A DNA stretch of 40,412 nucleotides from Mesorhizobium sp. (GCA_004017275.1 SAKE01000036.1:1-40412); one strand, 5' to 3'; positions 15,674 to 23,492 are shown, counted from the first letter of the stretch. Numbers and translations are program-made. The notes: generated by a model from the sequence alone, not told the origin.

Positions 15674-16600
15674 ATGCCCGCCATACCGCGCAAGGACATA
15701 TTGAAGAAATTCAGAGGCATGATCGACAAGGGCGTGCCGATCGTCGGCGGCGGCGCCGGAACCGGCCTGTCGGCCAAGGCCGAGGAAGCCGGCGGCATCG
15801 ACCTCATCATCATTTACAATTCCGGCCGCTATCGCATGGCCGGGCGCGGCTCGGCCGCCGGGCTGCTCGCCTATGGCAACGCCAACGAGATCGTCAAGGA
15901 AATGGCCTATGAGGTGCTGCCGGTGGTCAGACACACGCCGGTGCTGGCCGGCGTCAACGGCACCGACCCCTTCGTCATCATGCCGCTGCTCTTGGCCGAA
16001 CTGAAGACCATGGGTTTTTCCGGCGTGCAGAATTTTCCCACCATCGGCCTGTTCGACGGCAGCATGCGACAGAGCTTCGAGGAAACCGGCATGGGCTTCG
16101 GGCTTGAGGTCGGCATGATCGCCGAAGCGCACAAGCTCGACCTCTTGACCACACCCTATGTTTTCAACCCGGACGAAGCGCGCGCCATGACAAAAGCCGG
16201 TGCCGATATCGTCGTCGCCCATATGGGCGTGACGACAGGTGGCTCGATCGGCGCCACGTCGGCCAAGTCGCTCGACGACTGCGTTGTCGAGATCGACGCC
16301 ATCGCCAATGCCGCGCGCTCGGTGCGCAAGGATGTCGTCCTGCTTTGCCATGGCGGCCCGATCTCGATGCCAGACGACGCCCGCTACATCCTCGACCGCT
16401 GCAAGGGTCTGCACGGCTTCTATGGTGCCAGCTCGATGGAACGGTTGCCGGCGGAAGCCGCAATTGCCCGGCAGACCGCCGATTTCAAGGCCGTCACGCT
16501 GGAGCATCGGACCCAAAAGTGGAAACCGGTTTTGGGAGAATCCGATGCTCCCACAAAAAGACAGAACGGCCAGAAGACCACGAAGAAAAAGAAGGGATGA
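15674..16600 (+). CDS. Phosphoenolpyruvate hydrolase-family TIM-barrel protein (Tm-1 C-terminal-like)
   Basis: A 308-residue TIM-barrel protein of the family named 'phosphoenolpyruvate hydrolase', homologous to the C-terminal part of plant Tm-1. Conserved stretches include PIVGGGAGTGLSAK, a glycine/serine-rich GRGSAAG, and CHGGPIS near the C-terminal end of the barrel. Residues 1-275 look native. From about residue 276 the protein is encoded by a palindromic repeat (16501-16551) and then a lysine-rich tail, so the C-terminus has been replaced or extended. The gene follows the Tm-1-like gene by 13 bases and ends just before the cupin start. The biochemical activity of the bacterial family is poorly defined; the name is inherited from annotation. 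Confidence 0.87.
   Translation: MPAIPRKDILKKFRGMIDKGVPIVGGGAGTGLSAKAEEAGGIDLIIIYNSGRYRMAGRGSAAGLLAYGNANEIVKEMAYEVLPVVRHTPVLAGVNGTDPFVIMPLLLAELKTMGFSGVQNFPTIGLFDGSMRQSFEETGMGFGLEVGMIAEAHKLDLLTTPYVFNPDEARAMTKAGADIVVAHMGVTTGGSIGATSAKSLDDCVVEIDAIANAARSVRKDVVLLCHGGPISMPDDARYILDRCKGLHGFYGASSMERLPAEAAIARQTADFKAVTLEHRTQKWKPVLGESDAPTKRQNGQKTTKKKKG
16501..16551. repeat. Palindromic rhizobial repeat inside the 3' end of a gene
   Basis: A nested palindrome: GGAGCATCGGA (16501-16511) pairs with TCCGATGCTCC (16541-16551), and inside it CCCAAAA (16512-16518) pairs with TTTTGGG (16530-16536). The form (AAAAGTGGAAACCGGTTTT centre) is that of a short intergenic repeat common in Rhizobiales. Here it is read in frame as part of the upstream TIM-barrel protein. 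Confidence 0.75.
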
Positions 16601-16605
16601 GAGAG

Positions 16606-17022
16606 ATGACCGACAAGAGCAAGGTGTTCGTGTATCCGAAGGACGTCAGTGCCTTCGGCTTCGACTGGGGCAGACTGGCGCTGACGGTAGCGCCTGAGGT
16701 GAATGGCGCGACCCGCTTTTCCGGCGGCGTCGTTGACCTGCCGTCCGGCAAGGGCCACACACGCCACAATCATCCCGGTGCCGAGGAAATCATCTTCGTC
16801 ATTTCAGGCCATGGCGAGCAGATGGTCGAGGACGAGAAGGGCAATCCGGTGGTCGAGAAGGTCGGCCCCGGCTGCACCATCTATGTCCCGGAAAGCCGCT
16901 TTCATTCGACGCTGAACACCGGCGATGGACCGATGCAGCTGTTCGTCGTCTATTCGCCGACCGGGCCTGAGCTGGTCCTGCGGGAATTGCCGGATTTCAG
17001 GCTGATCGCGCCGGGGCAGTGA
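16606..17022 (+). CDS. Cupin-domain protein
   Basis: A 138-residue single-domain cupin. Motif 1 supplies H54, H56 and E60 (TRHNHPGAEE) and motif 2 supplies H100 (PESRFHSTLN), the usual metal set, so it may be an isomerase, dioxygenase or epimerase acting on a small sugar or acid. Start choice: ATG at 16606 has AAGGG about seven bases upstream. An ATG at 16597 overlapping the previous stop as ATGA is the alternative. It closes the Tm-1-like operon, and its 3' flank is a palindromic repeat. Substrate unknown. Confidence 0.85.
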   Translation: MTDKSKVFVYPKDVSAFGFDWGRLALTVAPEVNGATRFSGGVVDLPSGKGHTRHNHPGAEEIIFVISGHGEQMVEDEKGNPVVEKVGPGCTIYVPESRFHSTLNTGDGPMQLFVVYSPTGPELVLRELPDFRLIAPGQ

Positions 17023-17040
17023 TAAACTTAGTCTAGGGTA

Positions 17041-17223
17041 GCGCCGCCCCTCATTGTCCTGCCGGACATTTCTCCCCGTAGAGAGACGGGGAGAAAGACG
17101 CCCTCAACAACGCTTTCGCAAATTTTCAACGTCGAAAAACAAGCACCAAGGGTGCGGCTCTCTCTTCTCCCCGTCACTACACACGGGGAGAAGGTGCCGG
17201 CAGGCGGATTGAGGGGCAGCGCC
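17041..17223. repeat. Long inverted-repeat element between convergent genes
   Basis: An imperfect inverted repeat has outer arms beginning GCGCCGCCCCTCA (17041) and ending TGAGGGGCAGCGCC (17223). Each arm carries its own inner hairpin (TCTCCCCGT...ACGGGGAGA around 17071-17094, and TTCTCCCCGT...ACGGGGAGAA around 17165-17192). It fills the gap between the converging cupin and M24 peptidase genes and could terminate both transcripts. It is related in plan, not in sequence identity, to the 155-bp elements at 20461 and 22719. Confidence 0.75.
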
Positions 17224-17234
17224 AGCCTTCGCCT

Positions 17235-18425
17235 CTATAGAATCCCACCCCTGTTCCAGCCCCGACCCCGGTCGCCGAACATCAAGTAGCCGGCATCAGT
17301 CACGGCAACCGTGTCCTCCAGCTTGATAAAGCCGCGCGTCGGGTGAAGCATGGTTGTCTCCACCGACAGCACCATGTTCTTCTCCAGCGGCTTTGCCGCA
17401 TAGGTGCCCTCATAGGTCACCGGGTGGTTGGTCATCAGGAACGGCGCTTCATGCGTGATCAGGCCCATGCCATGGGCGAAGAAATCCGTGTAGGCCGCGA
17501 CCTTCGAGGCTTTCAGCACGCCCTCGGCGTGCGAAATCATGTCGCCTCCCAGCGTGCCTGCCTTGACCTTGGAGAAGGCCGCCTGCTGCACCGTCTCGAC
17601 CTCGGCCAGCAAATCCTCGAGCTCGGCATCCGGTTCGCCGAGAATGCCCATGCGGCAGAGGTCGCCGATATAGCCGTGATAGTTGCCGCCGGAATCGATC
17701 GACAGCACCTCGCCTTTCTTCCACGCCTGCGGCGAGGCGGCGCGGTTGTGGCTGGAGCCCAGCGTCAACAGGCAATACTCGAAATGGATGCCGCGATTGG
17801 TTTCCTCACGCCGCAGCTGCTCGATCATCTCGCTCTTGGTCGTGCCTTCGCGCGCCCAGGCAATGGTTGCCAGCATGGAATCGGTAATCAGCTCTGAGGC
17901 GGTGCGCAGCTTCTCCAGCTCGGCATCGGTCTTGATGGCGCGCATGCGCTCCAGCATGTCGGTCGCATCGATCAGTCTGGCGTCCGGCAACGCCTTGCGG
18001 ATCAGCGTATAGGCGTCCGACGGCAGGAAGCCGGGCTCGATGCCGATGCGGGCGCCGGCCTTGCCAATCTTTTGCAGATGCTCGACGGCGAGATTGGCGG
18101 CATCGAGCGTGCCCCAGCAGGCGGCATGCAGCGTCGGCGTCCAGAACGGGTTGTTCTGATGCTCGCCGCCCTCCATGCGGTTGCCGATATAGGCGGCATG
18201 GTCCGGCCCGCCCTTTTCGTACACGACGATCGGCAGGTAGCGGCTGTGGCCGATCGCATCCATGGCGGCAAAGAAGATGAACTTGTAGCCGCCCAGCAAA
18301 TATTGCGTGTTGTGCTTGGAGGTGGCGAGCAGCACATCGATGCCCGCCTCCTCCATGAGGCGATCGACCCGCGCCTGGTCGAACGGGATATTGCCGACGG
18401 CATTCTTGCCCGGAGCAATGTTCAT
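17235..18425 (-). CDS. M24-family metallopeptidase (Xaa-Pro peptidase/creatinase-like)
   Basis: A 396-residue 'pita-bread' enzyme with an N-terminal creatinase-like domain (about 1-160) and a C-terminal M24 domain. The complete dinuclear metal set is present: D244, D255, H318, E356 and E370, with accessory H226 and H325. This favours a true metal-dependent aminopeptidase or Xaa-Pro dipeptidase over creatinase, which lacks the metal site. The ribosome-binding site is GGGAGAGAG. It is divergent from a peptide-type ABC operon, and the shared region has a perfect GntR-type palindrome, so it probably degrades an imported peptide or peptide-like compound in the cytoplasm. Confidence 0.9.
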   Translation of the reverse strand: MNIAPGKNAVGNIPFDQARVDRLMEEAGIDVLLATSKHNTQYLLGGYKFIFFAAMDAIGHSRYLPIVVYEKGGPDHAAYIGNRMEGGEHQNNPFWTPTLHAACWGTLDAANLAVEHLQKIGKAGARIGIEPGFLPSDAYTLIRKALPDARLIDATDMLERMRAIKTDAELEKLRTASELITDSMLATIAWAREGTTKSEMIEQLRREETNRGIHFEYCLLTLGSSHNRAASPQAWKKGEVLSIDSGGNYHGYIGDLCRMGILGEPDAELEDLLAEVETVQQAAFSKVKAGTLGGDMISHAEGVLKASKVAAYTDFFAHGMGLITHEAPFLMTNHPVTYEGTYAAKPLEKNMVLSVETTMLHPTRGFIKLEDTVAVTDAGYLMFGDRGRGWNRGGIL

Positions 18426-18513
18426 CTCTCTCTCTCCCTGAATTGCCTGGGATCGCCGACTGTTCTGCTCCCGATCCCCTGGCCCTGGATCAAATCTGCA
18501 CCATTTTGCTCAC

Positions 18514-18528
18514 TCTGGTCCAGCCAGA
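18514..18528. promoter_or_regulatory. Degenerate GntR-type operator, site F
   Basis: The site contains TCTGG-TCCAG-CCAGA: perfect outer arms, but the right half-site is GCCA in place of ACCA. It lies about 70 bases from the perfect site E and nearer the M24 peptidase start. It may be a weak second site. Confidence 0.35.
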
Positions 18529-18586
18529 AAGAGACGAAATAGCACCCTTCGATGACACTGTATCGTCATTTGTTGTATATTCGATC

Positions 18587-18605
18587 AATCTGGTCTTACC
18601 AGATT
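18587..18605. promoter_or_regulatory. Putative GntR (FadR-family) operator, site E
   Basis: AATCTGGT-CTT-ACCAGATT is a palindrome with perfect eight-base arms, the best copy of the motif in the window. It lies between the M24 peptidase and the peptide-ABC operon and can serve both. Confidence 0.68.
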
Positions 18606-18793
18606 TAGCGAATTGAGTCGCATCCTCCAAACTGGTCCAGCGGACGAAAATTTCAAAGCCAAGCGAGGATGCGCCAATTCCGTCTCTGGCGAAACCCTCG
18701 GCAAGGTTCATAATCGCCGCCGCAAGGGTGCTGGCAGGCTTGCTGGCATCCGAGGGGTATGGCGCACCAGTTGGGTCGCGGAGAGGACGGATC

Positions 18794-20404
18794 ATGTCAG
18801 GTTTCACGATTTCCAGACGAACGATGCTTGCCGGGTCGGCGATGCTGCTGGCCTCCACCGCCATGCCGACATCAGGCTGGGCGCAGACACCGAAGAAGGG
18901 CGGCCGGCTGGTGCTTGCCGCCGATTCCGAGCCGCGCAACCTCAACCCGGCGATCGTCGCCTCCAACGGCGTCTTCTTCATCTCCAGCAAGATCGTCGAA
19001 ACGCTGGCCGAAGCCTCCTTCGACGGCAAGGACGGGCTCGCTCCACGGCTGGCGCTGAGCTGGGAAGGTGCCGCCGACGGCCTCTCCGCGACGTTCAAAC
19101 TGCGCGACGGCGTCAGATGGCATGACGGCAAGCCATTCACCTCGGCCGACGTCGCCTTCTCGGCGCTGCAGATCTGGAAACCGCTGCAAAATCTCGGCCG
19201 CACCGTGTTCAAGGATCTGGCCAGCGTCGACACCCCGGACGATCTCACCGCCGTGTTCAAATTCGCCAAGCCGACGCCGTTCCAGCTGATCCGCAACGCG
19301 CTGCCGGCGCTGAGCAGCGTGGTGCCGAAGCACATCTACGAGGTCGGCAAGATCGAGGACAACCCGGCCAACAACACGCCCATCGGCACCGGGCCGTTCA
19401 AATTCGGCGAATACAAAGCCGGCCAGTATTACCGGCTGACGAAGAACACCGACTACTGGGGCAAGGACGAGCCCTATCTCGACGAGATCATCTATCAGGT
19501 GCTGCCGGATCGCACGTCGGCTGCAAGCGCGCTCGAGGCCGGAGAGATCCAGCTGGCAGCCTTCTCCGCCGTGCCGCTGGCCGACCTCGACCGCATCTCA
19601 AAGGTGCCTGGCCTGAAGGTGATTTCCAAGGGCTATGAGGGGCTGACCTATCAGCTCGTCGTCGAGATCAACCATCGCCGCAAGGAACTGGCCGACGTGA
19701 AAGTGCGGCAGGCGATCGCGCATGCCATAGACAAGGATTTCGTCGTCAAGACGGTGTTCCTCGGCTACGCCGCGACAGCCACCGGTCCGGTGCCAAAGAA
19801 CGATCCGCAATTCTACACCGCCGACGTGCCGACCTATGCCTTCGACGTCGCCAAGGCCAACGCACTGCTCGACGAGGCCGGCTACAAGAGAGGCGCCGAC
19901 GGCAACCGCTTTTCGCTCAAGCTGCTGCCCGCGCCCTATTTCAACGAGACCAAGCAGTTCGGCGACTATCTGCGCCAGGCGCTCGCCGCCATCGGCATCG
20001 ATGCGGAACTGGTCAACAACGACTCGGCCGCGCACATCAAGGCCGTCTACACCGACCACGCCTTCGACCTCGCGGTCGGCCCGCCGGTGTTCCGTGGCGA
20101 TCCGGCGATCTCGACCACCATCCTGGTGCAGAGCGGCATTCCGGACGGCGTGCCGTTCTCCAACCAGGGCGGCTACAAGAACGACGCGCTCGATGCGCTC
20201 ATCGCCAAGGCATCGGAGACGCTCGACACCGCTGCCCGCACCGACCTCTACAAGGAGTTCCAAAAAGAGGTGGCCACCGACCTGCCGCTGATCAACGTCG
20301 CCGAATGGAGTTTCATCAGTGTCGCCCGCGACACGGTCGGCAACATCGCCAACAACCCGCGCTGGGCTGTGTCGAACTGGGCGGACACGTATCTGGAATC
20401 GTGA
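18794..20404 (+). CDS. Peptide-type ABC transporter substrate-binding protein (SBP_bac_5 family)
   Basis: A 536-residue periplasmic binding protein of the oligopeptide/nickel class (cluster C). The N-terminus, MSGFTISRRTMLAGSAMLL, has a twin arginine before a hydrophobic stretch, so Tat export is possible; cleavage is likely after GWA near residue 29. Family features include LRDGVRWHDGKPFTSADVAFS and the NNTPIGTGPFKFGEY region. ATG at 18794 is chosen for the ribosome-binding site GAGAGGACGG; the open frame from 18728 would put 22 residues before the signal. It heads an operon with two permeases, two ATPases and an ATC-hydrolase-like gene. A perfect GntR-type operator lies about 190 bases upstream. 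Confidence 0.92.
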   Translation: MSGFTISRRTMLAGSAMLLASTAMPTSGWAQTPKKGGRLVLAADSEPRNLNPAIVASNGVFFISSKIVETLAEASFDGKDGLAPRLALSWEGAADGLSATFKLRDGVRWHDGKPFTSADVAFSALQIWKPLQNLGRTVFKDLASVDTPDDLTAVFKFAKPTPFQLIRNALPALSSVVPKHIYEVGKIEDNPANNTPIGTGPFKFGEYKAGQYYRLTKNTDYWGKDEPYLDEIIYQVLPDRTSAASALEAGEIQLAAFSAVPLADLDRISKVPGLKVISKGYEGLTYQLVVEINHRRKELADVKVRQAIAHAIDKDFVVKTVFLGYAATATGPVPKNDPQFYTADVPTYAFDVAKANALLDEAGYKRGADGNRFSLKLLPAPYFNETKQFGDYLRQALAAIGIDAELVNNDSAAHIKAVYTDHAFDLAVGPPVFRGDPAISTTILVQSGIPDGVPFSNQGGYKNDALDALIAKASETLDTAARTDLYKEFQKEVATDLPLINVAEWSFISVARDTVGNIANNPRWAVSNWADTYLES

Positions 20405-20460
20405 CACATTCGCGCGGATGAGAATTCGCGGAATCATCGTAGGCGTTGCGTTCTACGAGG

Positions 20461-20616
20461 CCCCCCTCTGTCCTGCCGGACATCTCCCCCTCAAGGGGGG
20501 AGATTGGCTGGCCGCAACGCCGGCATATTTTCGTGCAGCGTTGAAGATTGGCGAAATCGCCGATGACATCCGATCTCCCCCCTTGAGGGGGAGATGTCCG
20601 GTAGGACAGAGGGGGG
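20461..20616. repeat. 156-bp palindromic element (intergenic copy)
   Basis: Near-identical inverted arms of about 44 bases (20461-20504 and 20573-20616) flank a central unique stretch. Each arm also holds its own small hairpin (CTCCCCCTCAAGGGGGGAG). The same element is found inside a gene at 22719-22873. Here it separates the binding-protein gene from the first permease gene, where it could weaken read-through and leave the permease without an evident ribosome-binding site. Confidence 0.85.
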
Positions 20617-20662
20617 CGCTCCCGCGCGACATTTCTTTCAGTTGCCTCGCGTCATCGTCCCC

Positions 20663-21649
20663 ATGACCCGCGCCCTCACCCTCCTCCGCCGTCGCCTCGT
20701 CGGCAGCATCTTCGTGCTGCTGATCGTCGTCGTCGGCACCTTCCTGCTGCTCGAAGCGGCGCCCGGGGACGCGGTCGACGCCTATATCGTCTCGACCGGC
20801 GGCGACGCCGGCATGATCGAGCTGTTGCGTCATCGCTGGGGCCTTGACCAGTCGGAGCTGACGCGGCTGGCCAACTATCTCTGGGCGCTGCTGCATCTCG
20901 ATCTCGGCCAGTCGGTGACGTTCTCCCGACCCATCCGCGATGTGATCCTCGAACGCTTGCCCAACACGCTGCTGTTGATGGTCAGCGCCACCGCGCTGTC
21001 CTTCGGGCTAGGCTCGGCGCTCGGCATCTATGCCGGTGCGCGGCCAGGCAGTTTCCGCGATCGCTTCCTGTCGATCGGCTCGCTGGCGCTCTATGCCGTG
21101 CCGGGCTTCTGGCTCGGGCTGGTGCTGATCGTCGTCTTTGCCGTCGACCTGCGTTGGCTGCCGGTCGGCGGCATCGAAACTTTGGCGTCGGACAAGACGG
21201 GGCTCGACCGCGCCGCCGACATCGCCACCCATCTCGTCCTGCCGGTGGCGGCGCTCGGCTTCATCTATCTGGCGCTTTACCTGCGCATGATGCGTGCCGG
21301 CATGGCCGAGGTCTGGCGCCTGGATTTCGTGCTGGCCGCCCGCGCCAAGGGATTGTCGCGCCGCCGCATCGTGCTCGCCCACGTCGCCCGCAACGCGCTG
21401 CTGCCGCTGGTCACCATGCTCGGCCTGCAGTCGGCGCAGATGCTGGGCGGCAGCGTCGTCATCGAGAGCGTCTTTTCCGTGCCCGGCCTCGGCCGGCTGG
21501 CGCAAGAAGCGGTGGCCGCGCGCGATACGCCGCTTCTGCTCGGCATTATCCTCACCAGTGCTGTTCTGGTCATCGTCATCAATCTGCTCGTCGACATCGC
21601 CTACGCCTTCCTCGATCCGCGCGTCGGCGCAGGCGAGGCCGGCGCATGA
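20663..21649 (+). CDS. Peptide-type ABC transporter permease (DppB-like)
   Basis: A 328-residue permease with an N-terminal membrane helix (residues about 14-32), then the BPD_transp_1 core; the EAA-type loop reads AARAKGLSRRRIVLAHVARNA. ATG at 20663 is preferred. The open frame begins at 20594 inside the palindromic repeat (its first residues, MSGRTEGG, are repeat-encoded), so that longer start is an artefact. No strong ribosome-binding site is seen, perhaps because the repeat inserted near the start. It overlaps the next permease by ATGA. Confidence 0.9.
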   Translation: MTRALTLLRRRLVGSIFVLLIVVVGTFLLLEAAPGDAVDAYIVSTGGDAGMIELLRHRWGLDQSELTRLANYLWALLHLDLGQSVTFSRPIRDVILERLPNTLLLMVSATALSFGLGSALGIYAGARPGSFRDRFLSIGSLALYAVPGFWLGLVLIVVFAVDLRWLPVGGIETLASDKTGLDRAADIATHLVLPVAALGFIYLALYLRMMRAGMAEVWRLDFVLAARAKGLSRRRIVLAHVARNALLPLVTMLGLQSAQMLGGSVVIESVFSVPGLGRLAQEAVAARDTPLLLGIILTSAVLVIVINLLVDIAYAFLDPRVGAGEAGA

Positions 21650-22476
21650 GTCCGCTCCGCCGCTTTCTGCGCACGCCCGAGGCGGTTGCCGGCGCCATCC
21701 TCCTGGCGGCGCTGATCGCCATGGCGCTGTCGGCGTCGCTGCTGTTCCCCGGCGATCCGCAAGCGATTGCCGGACCGCCCCTGCTGCCGCCGTTCCAGGA
21801 CTGGTCGCTGCCGCTCGGCACCGACCGGCTCGGCCGCGACGTGCTGGCCGAGCTCTTTCATGGCGCCCGCACATCGCTGGCTGTCGGGCTCGCGGCCGCG
21901 GCCGCCGCACTCGTCGTCGGCGCGGTGGTCGGCACGCTGGCCGGCTTTGCCGGCGGTCTCGTCGACGAGGTTCTGATGCGCATCACCGACGCCTTCCAGA
22001 CCGTACCGAGCTTCCTGCTGGCGCTGGCCTTCGTCAGCGTCGTCGGACCGTCGCTCGGCATCGTCGTGATTGCCATCGCGCTCGGCACCTGGACGGGACC
22101 TGCCCGTATCGCCCGCGCGGAAGTCCTGTCCATTCGCGAGCGCGATTATGTCGCCGGGGCCAGGGTTATCGGCATGCACCCGCTGGCAATCGCCTTTCGC
22201 GAGGTGCTGCCCAATGCCTTGCCTCCGGTGCTGGCGATGTCATCGGTGATCGTCGCCGCCGCGATCCTCACCGAAGCAGCCTTGTCCTTCCTCGGCCTCG
22301 GCGACCCCAACCGGGTCACCTGGGGCGGCATGATCGCTGAAGGCCGCACTGTTTTGCGCACCGCGCCCTTCCTGTCGATCGTGCCGGGTATAGCGCTGGT
22401 GCTGACCGTGCTGGGCGTCTATCTCGCCGGTGAAGGCATCGTCGAAACGACGGCAGTCAGAAGAGGCCTGTCGTGA
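21646..22476 (+). CDS. Peptide-type ABC transporter permease (DppC-like)
   Basis: A 276-residue permease, with a first helix at about residues 14-32 and the LGTDRLGRDVLAEL segment typical of DppC proteins. The EAA-type loop reads YVAGARVIGMHPLAIAFREVL. The ATG at 21646 overlaps the previous stop as ATGA, and its stop overlaps the next GTG start as GTGA, so the three genes are coupled. The longer open frame from 21154 is only the antecedent gene in another frame. It forms the channel together with the product at 20663. Confidence 0.92.
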   Translation: MSPLRRFLRTPEAVAGAILLAALIAMALSASLLFPGDPQAIAGPPLLPPFQDWSLPLGTDRLGRDVLAELFHGARTSLAVGLAAAAAALVVGAVVGTLAGFAGGLVDEVLMRITDAFQTVPSFLLALAFVSVVGPSLGIVVIAIALGTWTGPARIARAEVLSIRERDYVAGARVIGMHPLAIAFREVLPNALPPVLAMSSVIVAAAILTEAALSFLGLGDPNRVTWGGMIAEGRTVLRTAPFLSIVPGIALVLTVLGVYLAGEGIVETTAVRRGLS

Positions 22477-23492
22477 CCACGCTCGCTTCGATCCGTAACC
22501 TGACGGTGACCTACCGCCGCGACGGCACCGAGGTGGTGGCCCTGAAGAGTATCAGCCTCGACATCGCTGCCAGCGAGCGCCTCGCCATCATCGGCGAAAG
22601 CGGTTCGGGCAAGAGCACGCTGGCCTTGGCGATTGCTGGGCTGTTGCCGGCGAGCGCCAGGATCGAGGGGCATATTGATTGGTTCCTTGGATCGACGGGA
22701 AAGGCAGGTGCCAAGGCACCCCCCTCTGTCCTGCCGGACATCTCCCCCTCAAGGGGGGAGATTGCGCCGTCATCTCTGTCCTCACCAATCGCCAACGTTG
22801 CAGGGGATGAGGCGACCGCAAAGCTGCCAATCTCCCCCCTTGAGGGGGAGATGTCCGGCAGGACAGAGGGGGGCCTCATAGAACGCAACCCTCAAAAGTC
22901 TTTAGCCAAACCGAGCCAACCTCCCTTCCTCGGCCGCGACATCGGCTTCGTCTTCCAGGACCCGTCGGCCAGCCTCGATCCGGTCATGGCCATCGGCAAA
23001 CAAATCGCCGAAGTCGCGCGCACCCATCTCGGCCTCACATGGCCTCAGGCATATGCGAAGGCAAAGCACCTGCTCGAGCGCGTCCGCTTGCCTGATCCAG
23101 ATTCGGCCTTGCGCGCCTTCCCACATCAGCTCTCCGGCGGCCAGAAGCAGCGTGTGGCAATCGCCGCCGCCATTGCGGCCGGTCCGAAATTGCTGATCGC
23201 CGACGAGGCGACCAGCGCGCTCGACACCATCGTGCAGGCAGAGATCGTTGCCTTGATCCGACGATTGGTGACCGAGGACGGCATGACGCTGCTGTTCATC
23301 AACCATGACATCGCGCTGGCGGCCGAGCTTGCCGAGCGCATCGCCGTTTTCCGTCATGGCCGGTTGGTTGAGCTGGGCACAACGGCGCAGATTATCGGCG
23401 CTCCGGCCGAGCCCTATACGCGCGCATTGCTCGACGCTCATATCGGTCTCGACGCCAAGCCACTGCTGAACCGAGCCGGGCTCCACCCATGA
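22473..23492 (+). CDS. Peptide-type ABC transporter ATPase (DppD-like) with an in-frame palindromic repeat insertion
   Basis: A 339-residue ABC ATPase starting at GTG. Walker A is GESGSGKST (residues 41-49), the Q-loop is VFQDPSASLDP (about 160-170), the signature is LSGGQKQRVAIAAA, and Walker B is LLIADEATSALD. Between Walker A and the Q-loop, residues about 83-134 are encoded by a 155-bp palindromic element (22719-22873) that also occurs between genes at 20461. The insertion keeps the frame, and all catalytic motifs remain. The insert contains proline/glycine/serine-rich stretches such as PPSVLPDISPSRGE and SPLEGEMSGRTEGG. It falls where family members have a variable beta-rich loop, so the ATPase may still fold. 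It is coupled to both neighbours by four-base overlaps. Confidence 0.88.
   Translation: MTTLASIRNLTVTYRRDGTEVVALKSISLDIAASERLAIIGESGSGKSTLALAIAGLLPASARIEGHIDWFLGSTGKAGAKAPPSVLPDISPSRGEIAPSSLSSPIANVAGDEATAKLPISPLEGEMSGRTEGGLIERNPQKSLAKPSQPPFLGRDIGFVFQDPSASLDPVMAIGKQIAEVARTHLGLTWPQAYAKAKHLLERVRLPDPDSALRAFPHQLSGGQKQRVAIAAAIAAGPKLLIADEATSALDTIVQAEIVALIRRLVTEDGMTLLFINHDIALAAELAERIAVFRHGRLVELGTTAQIIGAPAEPYTRALLDAHIGLDAKPLLNRAGLHP
22719..22873. repeat. 155-bp palindromic element (intragenic, in-frame copy)
   Basis: The arms (22719-22764 and 22828-22873) are near-identical to those of the intergenic element at 20461-20616; the central portion differs. It is translated as part of the ATPase at 22473-23492. 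This parallels Rickettsia palindromic elements that enter coding frames. Confidence 0.85.

Larger units (their letters stand above)
18426..18793. promoter_or_regulatory. Divergent control region, M24 peptidase / peptide-ABC operon
   Basis: A gene-free stretch of about 370 bases with promoters for both directions. It contains a perfect GntR-type palindrome (18587-18605) and a degenerate copy (18514-18528). GAGAGGACGG at 18781-18790 is the ribosome-binding region of the binding-protein gene. An in-frame opening from 18728 is not considered coding. Confidence 0.6.

Noticed and set aside
14464..16600. Tm-1-like pair as an antiphage defence system
   Set aside because: The plant homologue is antiviral, but neighbours here are a TetR regulator, a cupin and transporters, with no defence genes nearby; metabolism is the simpler reading.
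18633..18645. TGGTCCAGCGG near 18634 as a further GntR operator
   Set aside because: Only the left half-site matches; the right half (GCGG) does not fit ACCA, and the sequence next to it is not symmetric.
20594..20662. Longer N-terminus for the DppB-like permease starting at 20594
   Set aside because: The first codons lie in the right arm of the palindromic repeat, and the added residues precede the normal first membrane helix.
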